Below are positions 1 through 7,339 of a DNA stretch of 64,000 bases, one piece after another. Positions within the stretch are counted from its first letter, which is position 1; every line of letters begins with the position of its first letter. Source of the stretch: CAIWHR01 sp963734085 (GTDB lineage: Bacteria; Pseudomonadota; Gammaproteobacteria; Burkholderiales; Casimicrobiaceae); contig CAVTFT010000013.1 of the NCBI GenBank assembly GCA_963734085.1, positions 62,001 through 126,000 of the forward strand. The letters are read 5' to 3'. Below the pieces are notes generated by a model, which was given only the letters and a program-made list of their open reading frames with translations, was not told the origin of the DNA and did not search any database. The translations under genes and the position numbers were made by a program.

Positions 1-1
1 C

Positions 2-490
2 TATCTGCGCGAAGACTTCTACACCGACAAGGCGTGTCTTGATGGCGAAACCGAGAAAGACCTTCTCGTGATCCTCATCAAACGCGGTGACGAACTGGCG
101 GGCATCGGTTCATGGGAGCGAGAGCAGGACGCGCTGGCAATCTATGCCCGGTTTGGGGCTATCGCCCCGCAGCATCGAGGTGCGAAATTGGCAGTGCGCG
201 CGATGGAGTTTGGCGAGAACCTGGCCCGGGCGATGGGGGCGGGCTTCATTTACGGCCTCGCGACATTGAAGATACCCAATATGCAGCTCGCCTTGGAGCG
301 TGCCGGGTACAAGCTGCTTGGTTTTGCGCCTGGGTACGACCGGGAGATGGTGGCGCCAGGCGTCGTGAAACGGGTCTACGAGGCGTTCTATGCCAAGGTA
401 TTGGTACCCGACGAGGATCTACTGCGCCCGGATCCCAAGAACCTGTCGCCCAAAGCCAAGGCGCTCTTCGACGTACTGTTTCCCGACTGA
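2..490 (+). CDS. GNAT-like N-acetyltransferase, 5'-truncated by window edge
   Basis: The frame is open from base 2, so the true start lies outside the window; the GTG at 68 is internal. The protein resembles the acetyl-CoA-binding half of a GNAT acyltransferase: a segment reading QHRGAKLAVRAMEFGENLA matches the pyrophosphate-binding loop and helix, followed by the typical strand and the ERAGYKLLGF motif near the C-terminus. The substrate cannot be told. About 50 residues after the core fold form a C-terminal tail. The product is probably cytoplasmic. Assignment to the superfamily is by motif only. Confidence 0.6.
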   Translation, partial: YLREDFYTDKACLDGETEKDLLVILIKRGDELAGIGSWEREQDALAIYARFGAIAPQHRGAKLAVRAMEFGENLARAMGAGFIYGLATLKIPNMQLALERAGYKLLGFAPGYDREMVAPGVVKRVYEAFYAKVLVPDEDLLRPDPKNLSPKAKALFDVLFPD

Positions 491-736
491 ATTAACCGCA
501 TCAAGTCGGAGCCGTCGTGTAAATGGGGCGGCTTCCTCTATCGAGCGGGCCTCCATGCGTCTGCGACCTCCGTCAGCCACTCATATCAAATGTTGAGCGT
601 CTGCTTTCTAGGGGCCGCGAGGCCTGCTGAGGGTCGTAGTCAGCCGCCGACATTGGTGATTCTCACCCGGCAGGCCACCTTGGCGATGCTGCGAGGTTAT
701 GATGGGTCGGCGGTCCAAAGGAGTTGTCGTTGCATT

Positions 737-1014
737 TGACGACACCTGCGGTCAATTCTGAAATCGTGGGTCGAACATTACAACCGTGGCAGACCGCATA
801 GCATGTTGGGACCTGGCGTACCCGATCCTCCGCCGGGCGCTGTGGTAGTCCCGAAATCCGAATCCCGACATCAATTGGCAGCGGGTGCGGTCGTGCTCGC
901 GCGATCGGTGCTTGGCGGTTGCATCATGAATATTCTCTCGCGGCAGTCCCCGCGGGCGCGTAGTCGGCGTCACGAAGCCGCCTCATAGTCAAAAGGTAAT
1001 TATTGCGGACCACA
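737..1014 (+). mobile_element. 3' remnant of the integrase-core IS found complete at 33707-34939
   Basis: From about 737 the sequence matches the last ~270 bases of the complete element: both encode the HYNRGRPHS-like end of the transposase, then PGVPDPP and a tail rich in Ala and Arg. It ends in AATTATTGCGGACCACA (998-1014), the reverse complement of the left inverted repeat at 33707. The upstream part is missing and the frame is broken. Bases 491-736, between the acyltransferase and this remnant, hold no gene I recognise. Confidence 0.75.
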
Positions 1015-1216
1015 CCGCCCGAGCACTTAGTCGGGCAAATGTTCGCGTTTGTCGGCCGCAACTCGCCGCCAGGCGCCGCGCCGCCGCTGGAACCAATAAA
1101 TATTGTAGTCTACTTAATTTTGGCGCATGCTTTTCTTCCCAGCAGTCCTGCCGCGACGGCTGGACCATTCAGAGCCTTTGCAGAATGACCGTTACATTCA
1201 TTTATGGGAGGATGCC

Positions 1217-3574
1217 ATGGCCGGTAACCAACCCCCGAAGCAACCGCCTGAGTCACTCGGCCCCGCGACAGCACCTGAAAATCAGGACGCCGACCTTCAG
1301 TTTGCGCTACAGGCGCTGCTGAGCGTTTATCAGCCAATTCTGGAGGAGGAGTTGGCGCGCGCTAAGGACCCTGCACGCCTGGAAAAGGAAGAGGGGGCCA
1401 GCCCTCCCAATTGCGACGACGAGCTCGCACAGGCGAACCAGATCTTCGAGAAATTCCTTACCGAGCAAGTCGCAGTCCGCCTGTTGCCGCCTGAAGCCCG
1501 TGAACTCCTAGGACCTATTGATCGTTGGCGCTGGTGCCTACGGCATATTCGTTGTTGCATTATCTTCGGCTGGCTGGTGTGCCGCCGCCCGCGCAACTTC
1601 AGGCTGTTCGTCTACTATCTCCATCAGTACTGGAGATGCGTACGCCAGGCTCTGGACATACCGGTCCATAGTCCGCTCACCGCCGACGAACGCGAAGATT
1701 TTCAGGCGCTCGTCAACGCGCTTGCCGTCGCCTACAAGCCCTTCCTGACAAATCAGCTCGCCTCGGTCGAGTTCCCGACCGGTATTCCCGAAGAAGTATT
1801 GGAAGGAAGAATCGATTGCCTCGAAGGCGAAGAGGAAGCCGCAGCGGTCTTCGAGCGCCTGCTGACCGTCGAAACCGCTCCTGCGCTGCTTGGCCGGCAG
1901 GCATTCGAAGCCCACCAAACGGAGCCGTTCTTTTGGTTCTGCCGCTGCTGGTGCTTATGCGGCATCCGTTTCGGTTGCTGCCTCGCCCACGCGCGGAGCT
2001 TGATCGACGTACTCCGTTGCCTGCGCTTCTACCGTCGGTGCCTGCGGGATTGCTTCCGTCCACTGACGTGTGAACTGACCGCCCCCCATGACTGCGTTGA
2101 GGAGCAAGAATTTCCTGCCGTTGGAATCTTGCGAGGGGTCGAGATTCGCGGCACGGCCACTGGCGCCTTTTGCAGCCACTACACGATCGAGTGGCGACAA
2201 AGCGGCATCGGCCCATGGCAGAACAATGGCGTCCACTACCCTGGCAACGCGGCCCAGGGTCCGTGCGGCGTGATCAACGGCACACTCGGCTATCTCGCGA
2301 CCTTCCCATTCGTAGCGCCTGGACTGGTGGAGATTCGGATCTGCGTATTCTCGACGCAGGGCGGCGCACCGCACTGCTGCACGATCGAGTTCGTATTGCA
2401 GCGCAATCTTGTTTGGATACGTGGCATCGAAGGGATAGAGGCTGCAGACCCGCCCGGTCTGTTCGACCCTACGGCACAGTTGGTGGACGGCGCCGGAGTG
2501 GTCCGTTCGTTCGGGACCGCGCTACGAATCTTCGGCAGCGCGTCGGTCGGGGGCTGCGATGGCAAGGAGATCAAGAGATATACACTGAGTTATCACCCGG
2601 ATTTCCAAGTGAATCCCAACTTGCCGGGTTACGTCCAGTTCTGGCAAGTCAATTACAACACGCCGCTGCAAATCGACGCGGGACTCAACAGAATATTTGA
2701 AGATGCCTTAACCAGCACATGGCGAGAATGGCACTTCCCACCTGGGCTGTGCGCGCCGGTCGCCGATTGGCTGCAGGACGCCTATTGGTCAACGCAAGTG
2801 CCACAGTCGTTTCCGATCGTGCCGTCGGAGCCGCCATGCCCCGCGCCTGCGTCATGGACTTCGACGCCGCTGCCCCTTAGCAACTGCCAGAGCGGCAAGT
2901 ACACACTGCGCCTGACCGTCGAGGATGTCGGCGGTGGCATCAAGCACGATCTACAGCAGGCCTGGTTCGACAACAAGGACATCCACGGCCGGATCACGCA
3001 GATATTTCCCGTGCCGCCGTGTTCGACGATCAACCTCGGTCAGTTCGCAGTGGGCGGGGGCGATTGCAACGTGGCTTGGCCAGCGCAACTTCATGGCATC
3101 GCCTTTGACGAATACATCGAAGAGGGAAACTTTGCACCACCGAGCGACAACTTCGACGGCTATCAATTGTGGATCAAGAAGGATGGTGGCGCATGGTTCC
3201 CGATACCCATTCCTGGGCCTGGCGCCCCCCCCTGGGGGCCACCGTTCGTGGGTGGGTCCCGCGTTGGCCAACCGGGCACACGCTGTGCGACCGCCAATCC
3301 GCCGGCCGGCGTCATCCCGCCGTTCGCGCCCGGCATTCTGGCTATCCTCGATCTCCGCCGGCTGGACGCCGTTTGCAACCCGGGCGAACCTGGGCTGACG
3401 CTGGACCGAGCGCACAAGGATCCCGTCACGGGCCAGGACATCCCAGGCGAGTGCTGTGGCTTCATCATTTGGCTCCAGGTGCGCGATAAGTCCATCTGCC
3501 CAAGCCTATCCGGCGGCCGTCATCAAATCGATGATTTCTTCCCGTTTTGTATCTGCAATGATTTGAGGAGATAG
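1217..3574 (+). CDS. Large cysteine-rich protein with a duplicated N-terminal domain, unknown function
   Basis: I do not recognise this 785-residue protein. The ATG at 1217 is chosen because GGGAGG lies 7 bases upstream; the frame is open earlier to 1127. Residues about 25-160 and 160-310 look like two copies of one unit: a helix beginning QALL/QALV, then acidic linkers, then a Trp/Phe/Cys/Arg-rich segment (WRWCLRHIRCC in copy 1, FWFCRCWCLCGIRFGCC in copy 2) ending in YWRCVRQAL / FYRRCLRDCF. The second half looks beta-rich, with many Cys, Gly, Pro and aromatic residues and a C-terminal FPFCICND. There is no signal peptide. A DUF1360 gene and a small MGCC protein follow on the same strand, which suggests a module. 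Paired cysteines could bind metal or form disulfides; this is inference. Confidence 0.75.
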   Translation: MAGNQPPKQPPESLGPATAPENQDADLQFALQALLSVYQPILEEELARAKDPARLEKEEGASPPNCDDELAQANQIFEKFLTEQVAVRLLPPEARELLGPIDRWRWCLRHIRCCIIFGWLVCRRPRNFRLFVYYLHQYWRCVRQALDIPVHSPLTADEREDFQALVNALAVAYKPFLTNQLASVEFPTGIPEEVLEGRIDCLEGEEEAAAVFERLLTVETAPALLGRQAFEAHQTEPFFWFCRCWCLCGIRFGCCLAHARSLIDVLRCLRFYRRCLRDCFRPLTCELTAPHDCVEEQEFPAVGILRGVEIRGTATGAFCSHYTIEWRQSGIGPWQNNGVHYPGNAAQGPCGVINGTLGYLATFPFVAPGLVEIRICVFSTQGGAPHCCTIEFVLQRNLVWIRGIEGIEAADPPGLFDPTAQLVDGAGVVRSFGTALRIFGSASVGGCDGKEIKRYTLSYHPDFQVNPNLPGYVQFWQVNYNTPLQIDAGLNRIFEDALTSTWREWHFPPGLCAPVADWLQDAYWSTQVPQSFPIVPSEPPCPAPASWTSTPLPLSNCQSGKYTLRLTVEDVGGGIKHDLQQAWFDNKDIHGRITQIFPVPPCSTINLGQFAVGGGDCNVAWPAQLHGIAFDEYIEEGNFAPPSDNFDGYQLWIKKDGGAWFPIPIPGPGAPPWGPPFVGGSRVGQPGTRCATANPPAGVIPPFAPGILAILDLRRLDAVCNPGEPGLTLDRAHKDPVTGQDIPGECCGFIIWLQVRDKSICPSLSGGRHQIDDFFPFCICNDLRR

Positions 3575-3632
3575 AAATCACACGCGACCACGCATCCGTT
3601 CTCTACAAAGATTGCAGGTGCGGTTCCGAGCC

Positions 3633-3977
3633 ATGATTGACAACCTGGGATTTTGGCCGAGATTCATCCTGGCCGTACTCGCAACTTGGCGTATCACCCA
3701 TTTACTGGCACGCGAGGATGGTCCGGCCGATTTGATCGTTCGATTGCGCAGACGCCTGGGCGACGGCTTCGCCGGCAGGTGGATGGATTGCTTCAATTGT
3801 CTAAGCCTGTGGGTAGCAGCAGCGGCGGCTTTGTGGGTGAGCGTTCAACCACTCGGCTGGCTGTTTGCTTGGCTCGCGCTCTCCGGCGCGGCCTGCCTGC
3901 TCGAGCGAAGTAGCCATGAGAAGGTCATCATGCAGGCCATGCCGGAAGAGGCGAGTCCGAGTAGGAATCATGATTAG
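3633..3977 (+). CDS. DUF1360 domain membrane protein
   Basis: A 114-residue protein matching the DUF1360 family by its hallmark pattern: ATWRITHLLAREDGP, a basic stretch, then a Cys-x-x-Cys (DCFNCLSLWVA) followed by two hydrophobic segments. The family is of unknown function. The ATG at 3633 is preferred over an in-frame TTG at 3612 because AGGTG lies upstream and the family begins close to the first membrane helix. About three membrane segments are visible. It follows the cysteine-rich gene by 58 bases and is probably co-transcribed with it. Confidence 0.7.
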   Translation: MIDNLGFWPRFILAVLATWRITHLLAREDGPADLIVRLRRRLGDGFAGRWMDCFNCLSLWVAAAAALWVSVQPLGWLFAWLALSGAACLLERSSHEKVIMQAMPEEASPSRNHD

Positions 3978-4032
3978 CCATTATCCCTCCACTGATCCGG
4001 GCGAGCGGCCTTTGGACATTCGCATTCATACT

Positions 4033-4048
4033 CGCCGGTTAACCGGCG
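4033..4048. promoter_or_regulatory. Perfect 16-bp palindrome upstream of the MGCC gene
   Basis: CGCCGGTTAACCGGCG is a perfect self-complementary sequence ending 15 bases before the ATG at 4064 and just before its AGGAG ribosome binding site. It could be a dimeric repressor site or a small hairpin hiding the ribosome binding site. No matching copy was noticed elsewhere. Confidence 0.35.
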
Positions 4049-4063
4049 CACTAGGAGACACCG

Positions 4064-4426
4064 ATGGGATGTTGCGGTAACCAACGAACCGAATTGAGGA
4101 GCACCGGGTCTTCGGCCGCGAGGCCCGCGCCGGCGCTATCTATGAGGCCGTCTTCGACTCAATCACGCAATCGGTCGAGCGAGACGATCGCACGCGAGGC
4201 GACGGCCGTTTCGAATAGAGCCGCACGAGGTACCCAACCGGCGTCGACACGTGCTGCCGTCGGTGCCGGCTCGATCGCGTTGCGTTACCTGGAAACGACC
4301 CGGATTTTGGTACCGGGCCCGACGACTGGTCGCCGGTACGAATTCTCCGCTGCGCATCCCGTGCAATACGTCGAGTTTCGGGACGCGCAAATTCTCTTGG
4401 AGACGCGCTTTTTTCGCAGGGCCTGA
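4064..4426 (+). CDS. Small MGCC protein, unknown function
   Basis: A 120-residue protein beginning MGCCGNQR with AGGAG 6 bases before the ATG. Residues 10-70 are low-complexity, rich in Ser, Arg, Ala and Thr. The last 50 residues look folded: a strand ending LVPGPTTGRRYEFSA, then VQYVEFRDAQILLETRFFRR. This resembles small proteins I have seen associated with phage or tail-like loci, but I cannot name a family. The N-terminal Cys pair recalls the cysteine wealth of the protein encoded at 1217. An array of IS ends starts 7 bases after its stop. Confidence 0.55.
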   Translation: MGCCGNQRTELRSTGSSAARPAPALSMRPSSTQSRNRSSETIAREATAVSNRAARGTQPASTRAAVGAGSIALRYLETTRILVPGPTTGRRYEFSAAHPVQYVEFRDAQILLETRFFRRA

Positions 4427-4432
4427 CGGCGT

Positions 4433-4541
4433 ACTGTCCACTTATTCAGCCGACGGCTGCGTTAGACTCTGGGCATTGTGCTCCGCAATTATTCGATCTG
4501 GGATGGAAAGAACCTGTGAGTGGCGAATTGCCGGTCAAGCG
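4433..4541. repeat. Mosaic of partial IS ends
   Basis: Bases about 4433-4476 repeat, with substitutions, the outer ~45 bases of the left end of the adjacent element (4542 onward); both read GTCCA, then ATTCAGCCG, then TAGACT and GGCAT. At once after this, 4477-4495 (TGTGCTCCGCAATTATT) resembles the inverted repeat of the other integrase-core IS (33707). Neither has a transposase attached, so these are remnants of earlier insertions. Confidence 0.55.
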
Positions 4542-5696
4542 CGTAGTGTCCAACAATTCAGCCGAGGCGTGCGATAGACTGGTGGCATGGGTTCCGTGCC
4601 ACCTCTACTGTCGTTTCTGCTGATGATCGCGGCTGGTTGGGTTCATCGCCATCAACTGATCGTCATCGAATTCCTTCAGGCCGAGAACCGGCTACTCAAA
4701 GACCGGCTGCGCGGAAAGCATATCCGGTTCACCGACGCCGAGCGAGCGCTGCTGGCGAGGAAAGCCAAGGCAGTGGGACGCAAGGCACTGCTGGAACTGG
4801 AGACGATCGTTTCTCCGGATACTCTGCTGCGCTGGCACCAACGATTGATCGCCGAGAAATGGAATTTCGTGCACCGGCGCAGGCCTGGACGGCCAGGGAT
4901 CATGCAGAGGATCTCCGCTCTGATTGTGCGCATGGCCCAGGACAATCCGGGTTGGGGATACACCCGGATTCAAGGGGCGCTGGGCAACCTGGGCCACCAG
5001 GTCGGACGCGGGACGATAGCCAACGTGTTGAAGCGCAGCGGCATCGAGCCGTCCCCGGAGCGGAGCAAGCGAACGACCTGGTCGACTTTTCTTAAGGCGC
5101 ATTGGAAGGTACTGGCAGCCAGTGACTTCCTGACTGCGGAAGTCTGGACGACGAGAGGACTGGTGACCCACTATCTGCTGTTCGTGATCAGTCTTGCCGA
5201 TCGAGTGGTGGACATCGTAGGAATCACGACGAAACCGGATGCAGCGTGGATGCTGCAAGCCGGGCGCAATCTGACCGATTCGGAAAGCGGGGCCATGCGC
5301 GGGAAGGGGTACCTCATTCTGGATCGGGATACCAAGTACACGGATCAATTCCGGCGGCTGATCCGGGACAGTGGGACGAACGTCATCCGGCTACTACCAC
5401 GATCACCGAACCTGAATGCATACGCGGAGCGATTTGTTCGCTCGATCAAGTACGAATGCCTGAATCGGATGATCTTCATCGGCCAGGCGTCGTTACGCCG
5501 TGCTGTGGCCGAATACATGGCGCATTACCACGGGGAGCGAAATCATCAGGGGCTGGACAATCGGCTGATCCGGGTGGTCCCGCGTTCTGTACAAGGAGTT
5601 GGGATGATCCGCCGCAAGCAGAGACTCGGCGGGATGCTCAACTACTATTGCCAGGAAGCGGTGTGACTGGCGTCGACCGAATAATTGGACAATACG
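4542..5696 (+). mobile_element. Complete integrase-core IS (~1.15 kb)
   Basis: The single transposase gene is bounded by imperfect inverted repeats: the left end CGTAGTGTCCAACAATTC (4542-4559) and the right end GAATAATTGGACAATACG (5679-5696) are reverse complements with few mismatches. No target duplication is obvious. Confidence 0.65.
4587..5666 (+). CDS. Integrase-core (rve) transposase
   Basis: A 359-residue transposase of the DDE retroviral-integrase fold. The N-terminal third is a helix-turn-helix region (SPDTLLRWHQRL, then GWGYTRIQGAL). The catalytic residues are the Asp of AASDFLTAEVW, the Asp of ILDRDTKY and the Glu of YAERFVRSIKYEC. It ends with the usual HHQGLDNRLI segment. The frame is intact and the element has both ends, so it may be active. 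It belongs to the same broad type as the 33788 transposase but clearly differs in sequence. Confidence 0.85.
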   Translation: MGSVPPLLSFLLMIAAGWVHRHQLIVIEFLQAENRLLKDRLRGKHIRFTDAERALLARKAKAVGRKALLELETIVSPDTLLRWHQRLIAEKWNFVHRRRPGRPGIMQRISALIVRMAQDNPGWGYTRIQGALGNLGHQVGRGTIANVLKRSGIEPSPERSKRTTWSTFLKAHWKVLAASDFLTAEVWTTRGLVTHYLLFVISLADRVVDIVGITTKPDAAWMLQAGRNLTDSESGAMRGKGYLILDRDTKYTDQFRRLIRDSGTNVIRLLPRSPNLNAYAERFVRSIKYECLNRMIFIGQASLRRAVAEYMAHYHGERNHQGLDNRLIRVVPRSVQGVGMIRRKQRLGGMLNYYCQEAV

Positions 5697-6033
5697 GCGT
5701 GACTTTTGCGTGACTTTCCTGTGCATCAATGGGCATTGCTGTGCAAACTCGATGGAGCGATCAGCCGCAAGTCGTGGATTAATAAGGCCCGTTGGTGTCT
5801 ACAAAAGGCACGGGGCTTTCGTCTGCTCGGCCCAATTGCAAGAATGCACATGCAGGCACGCCCAGGCCGCTCGAACTCGGCTAAGTCTTAACCGCCGATC
5901 AGTGATCCAGCTGGTTGGCGGCTCTCGCGCCTTCGCCATCTCTTCAGCGACGCGTCATGCGCTTCGACTAAGCGCGCGACTTGGCAAACCATTCCGGCTT
6001 CGCCAACGCCGCCACGCGGCTCGAGAGGACGTC
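5697..6033. other. Intergenic stretch, no gene recognised
   Basis: About 340 bases between the IS right end and the ACT-domain gene. Open frames on both strands are short or antisense to the neighbouring gene and lack recognisable motifs. I see no clear promoter or terminator. Confidence 0.5.
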
Positions 6034-6456
6034 TCACGCCTTCTGCAGGATTTCCATTGCCTTGTTCGCATCCTGCAGCGAATCCACCGCCACATGGGCC
6101 ACAAATTGTGTGCCGAGCACAGAGGCGGAGAATCCGCGGAGGTTGATACCGCCCTCGGCGAGCTTCTGCGTCAACTCCGCGGCGATGCCCGGCCGGTCCC
6201 GGCCCATGACCCGAACCGAGTGAAGGCTCTGGGTAACGTTGAAACCGACTTGCGCGGCCATACGGATTTCCCTGTCGGCCTGCAGCGGCGTCACGAAAAC
6301 GACGCCCTTGCCGGGATCTTGCGGGGCGCGCCGGGCGATGATGAATTGCAGGTCTGCACCCGCATCGCGCAGCGTGGCCAGCACCGCCGCGAGGGCACCG
6401 GGCCGGTCGTCGATGGTTGCTGCCCGAACATCCACACGTTCCGCGAGTAGATCCAT
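6034..6456 (-). CDS. Tandem ACT-domain protein (GcvR-like)
   Basis: A 140-residue cytoplasmic protein made of two ACT regulatory domains. The first is VDVRAATIDDRPGALAAVLATL with a Gly/Pro-containing turn; the second is HSVRVMGRDRPGIAAELTQKLAE followed by GINLRGFSAS. Such proteins bind amino acids or act as regulators (the GcvR family has this layout). The ATG at 6456 is chosen over the open frame to 6522 because the first ACT strand starts right after it. It lies downstream of the Hyf-like cluster on the same strand, separated by an acyl-CoA synthetase remnant, so co-regulation is unlikely. Confidence 0.7.
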   Translation of the reverse strand: MDLLAERVDVRAATIDDRPGALAAVLATLRDAGADLQFIIARRAPQDPGKGVVFVTPLQADREIRMAAQVGFNVTQSLHSVRVMGRDRPGIAAELTQKLAEGGINLRGFSASVLGTQFVAHVAVDSLQDANKAMEILQKA

Positions 6457-6627
6457 GATCGCCCTTTCTTTCGCGCTTGCTGCGCGATAGGAAAATCTAG
6501 GCTTTCGCTCGCTCAATAGCAACCGTTGCGCGACCGACTCCGAGGTCGCTTCGGACGGGGCGTGTTTGTTGGCAATCCATGGGTCCTGGACATAATACTG
6601 CTGCCGGCTGTAGTGGTCTCGGCGTCC

Positions 6628-6755
6628 CTGGTTTCCGAGATCGGTGCCATCGCGCGGCCGCGCCAGTCATCATCGTTCCCGAGATGCCCAAGACCCGCTC
6701 GGGAAAGATCATGCGCCGCGTGCTCGCGGCGAAAATCAGGCAGCTGGCTACGTAG
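6628..6755 (+). pseudogene. C-terminal remnant of an acetyl/acyl-CoA synthetase
   Basis: On the plus strand the frame at 6628 reads LVSEIGAIARP, the penultimate motif of acetyl-CoA synthetases. After a frame change near 6662 it continues PVIIVPEMPKTRSGKIMRRV and stops at 6753-6755. PKTRSGKIMRR carries the catalytic lysine of the C-terminal subdomain. The rest of the gene is absent. The remnant is convergent with the Hyf-like cluster. Confidence 0.65.
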
Positions 6756-6782
6756 GTTGCGTGACGCAGGTTGAAACGGCCC

Positions 6783-7328
6783 TCAGGATTTGCCGCGAGA
6801 CGTGGGCGCGTCCGCCTGCACGGTTTCGAGCAATGCCAGCAGGCCTTTGAGCAGCGCGAGCGGCGAGGGCGGGCAGCCGCGAATGTGCAGATCGACAGGG
6901 AGCACGGCGGATATGCCGCCGACGCAGGCGTAGCTGCCCGAGAAAACACCTCCATCGCTCGCGCAATCGCCGACGGCCACGACCCATTTGGGTGCCGGTG
7001 TCGCCTGGTAGGTGCGCTCGAGCGCTTCACGCATGTTCGTCGTGACGGGTCCAGTCACGAGCAGGACATCGGCGTGCCGCGGCGAGGCGACGAAGCGCAG
7101 GCCGAAGCGCTCGAGATCGTAGACGACGTTGTTGAGCGCATGGATCTCGAGCTCGCAGCCGTTGCAGGATCCCGCATCTACTTCGCGCAGGGAGAGTGTG
7201 CGGCCCAGGCGCAGTCGCGCGGCGCGATCGACTTGTTGGGCGAGCTCTGCGAGCGCGGCGTCGTCGGCGGCAGGCGCCGCTTCGGTCAGCGGACCGTGGA
7301 CTAGGCTCTTGAAGAGCATCCTACGCAT
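6783..7328 (-). CDS. hyfI: Hydrogenase-4-like small subunit (HyfI/NuoB type)
   Basis: This 181-residue subunit carries the [4Fe-4S] cluster nearest the large subunit in group 4 hydrogenases and complex I (NuoB family). All four ligands are visible: Cys55 and Cys58 in SCNGCE, Cys122 in VGDCASDGG and Cys152 in RGCPPSP. It is probably peripheral on the cytoplasmic side. It is the last gene of the six-gene minus-strand operon, 11 bases after the large-subunit gene. An internal ATG at 7319 would also serve as start. As the cluster site is intact while the nickel site of its partner is lost, it probably still transfers electrons. Confidence 0.85.
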   Translation of the reverse strand: MRRMLFKSLVHGPLTEAAPAADDAALAELAQQVDRAARLRLGRTLSLREVDAGSCNGCELEIHALNNVVYDLERFGLRFVASPRHADVLLVTGPVTTNMREALERTYQATPAPKWVVAVGDCASDGGVFSGSYACVGGISAVLPVDLHIRGCPPSPLALLKGLLALLETVQADAPTSRGKS

Positions 7329-7339
7329 GCGCGCGCTCG

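Noticed and set aside
5710..6450. 246-codon plus-strand frame over the ACT gene
   Set aside because: Antisense to a clear ACT-domain protein; no motifs.
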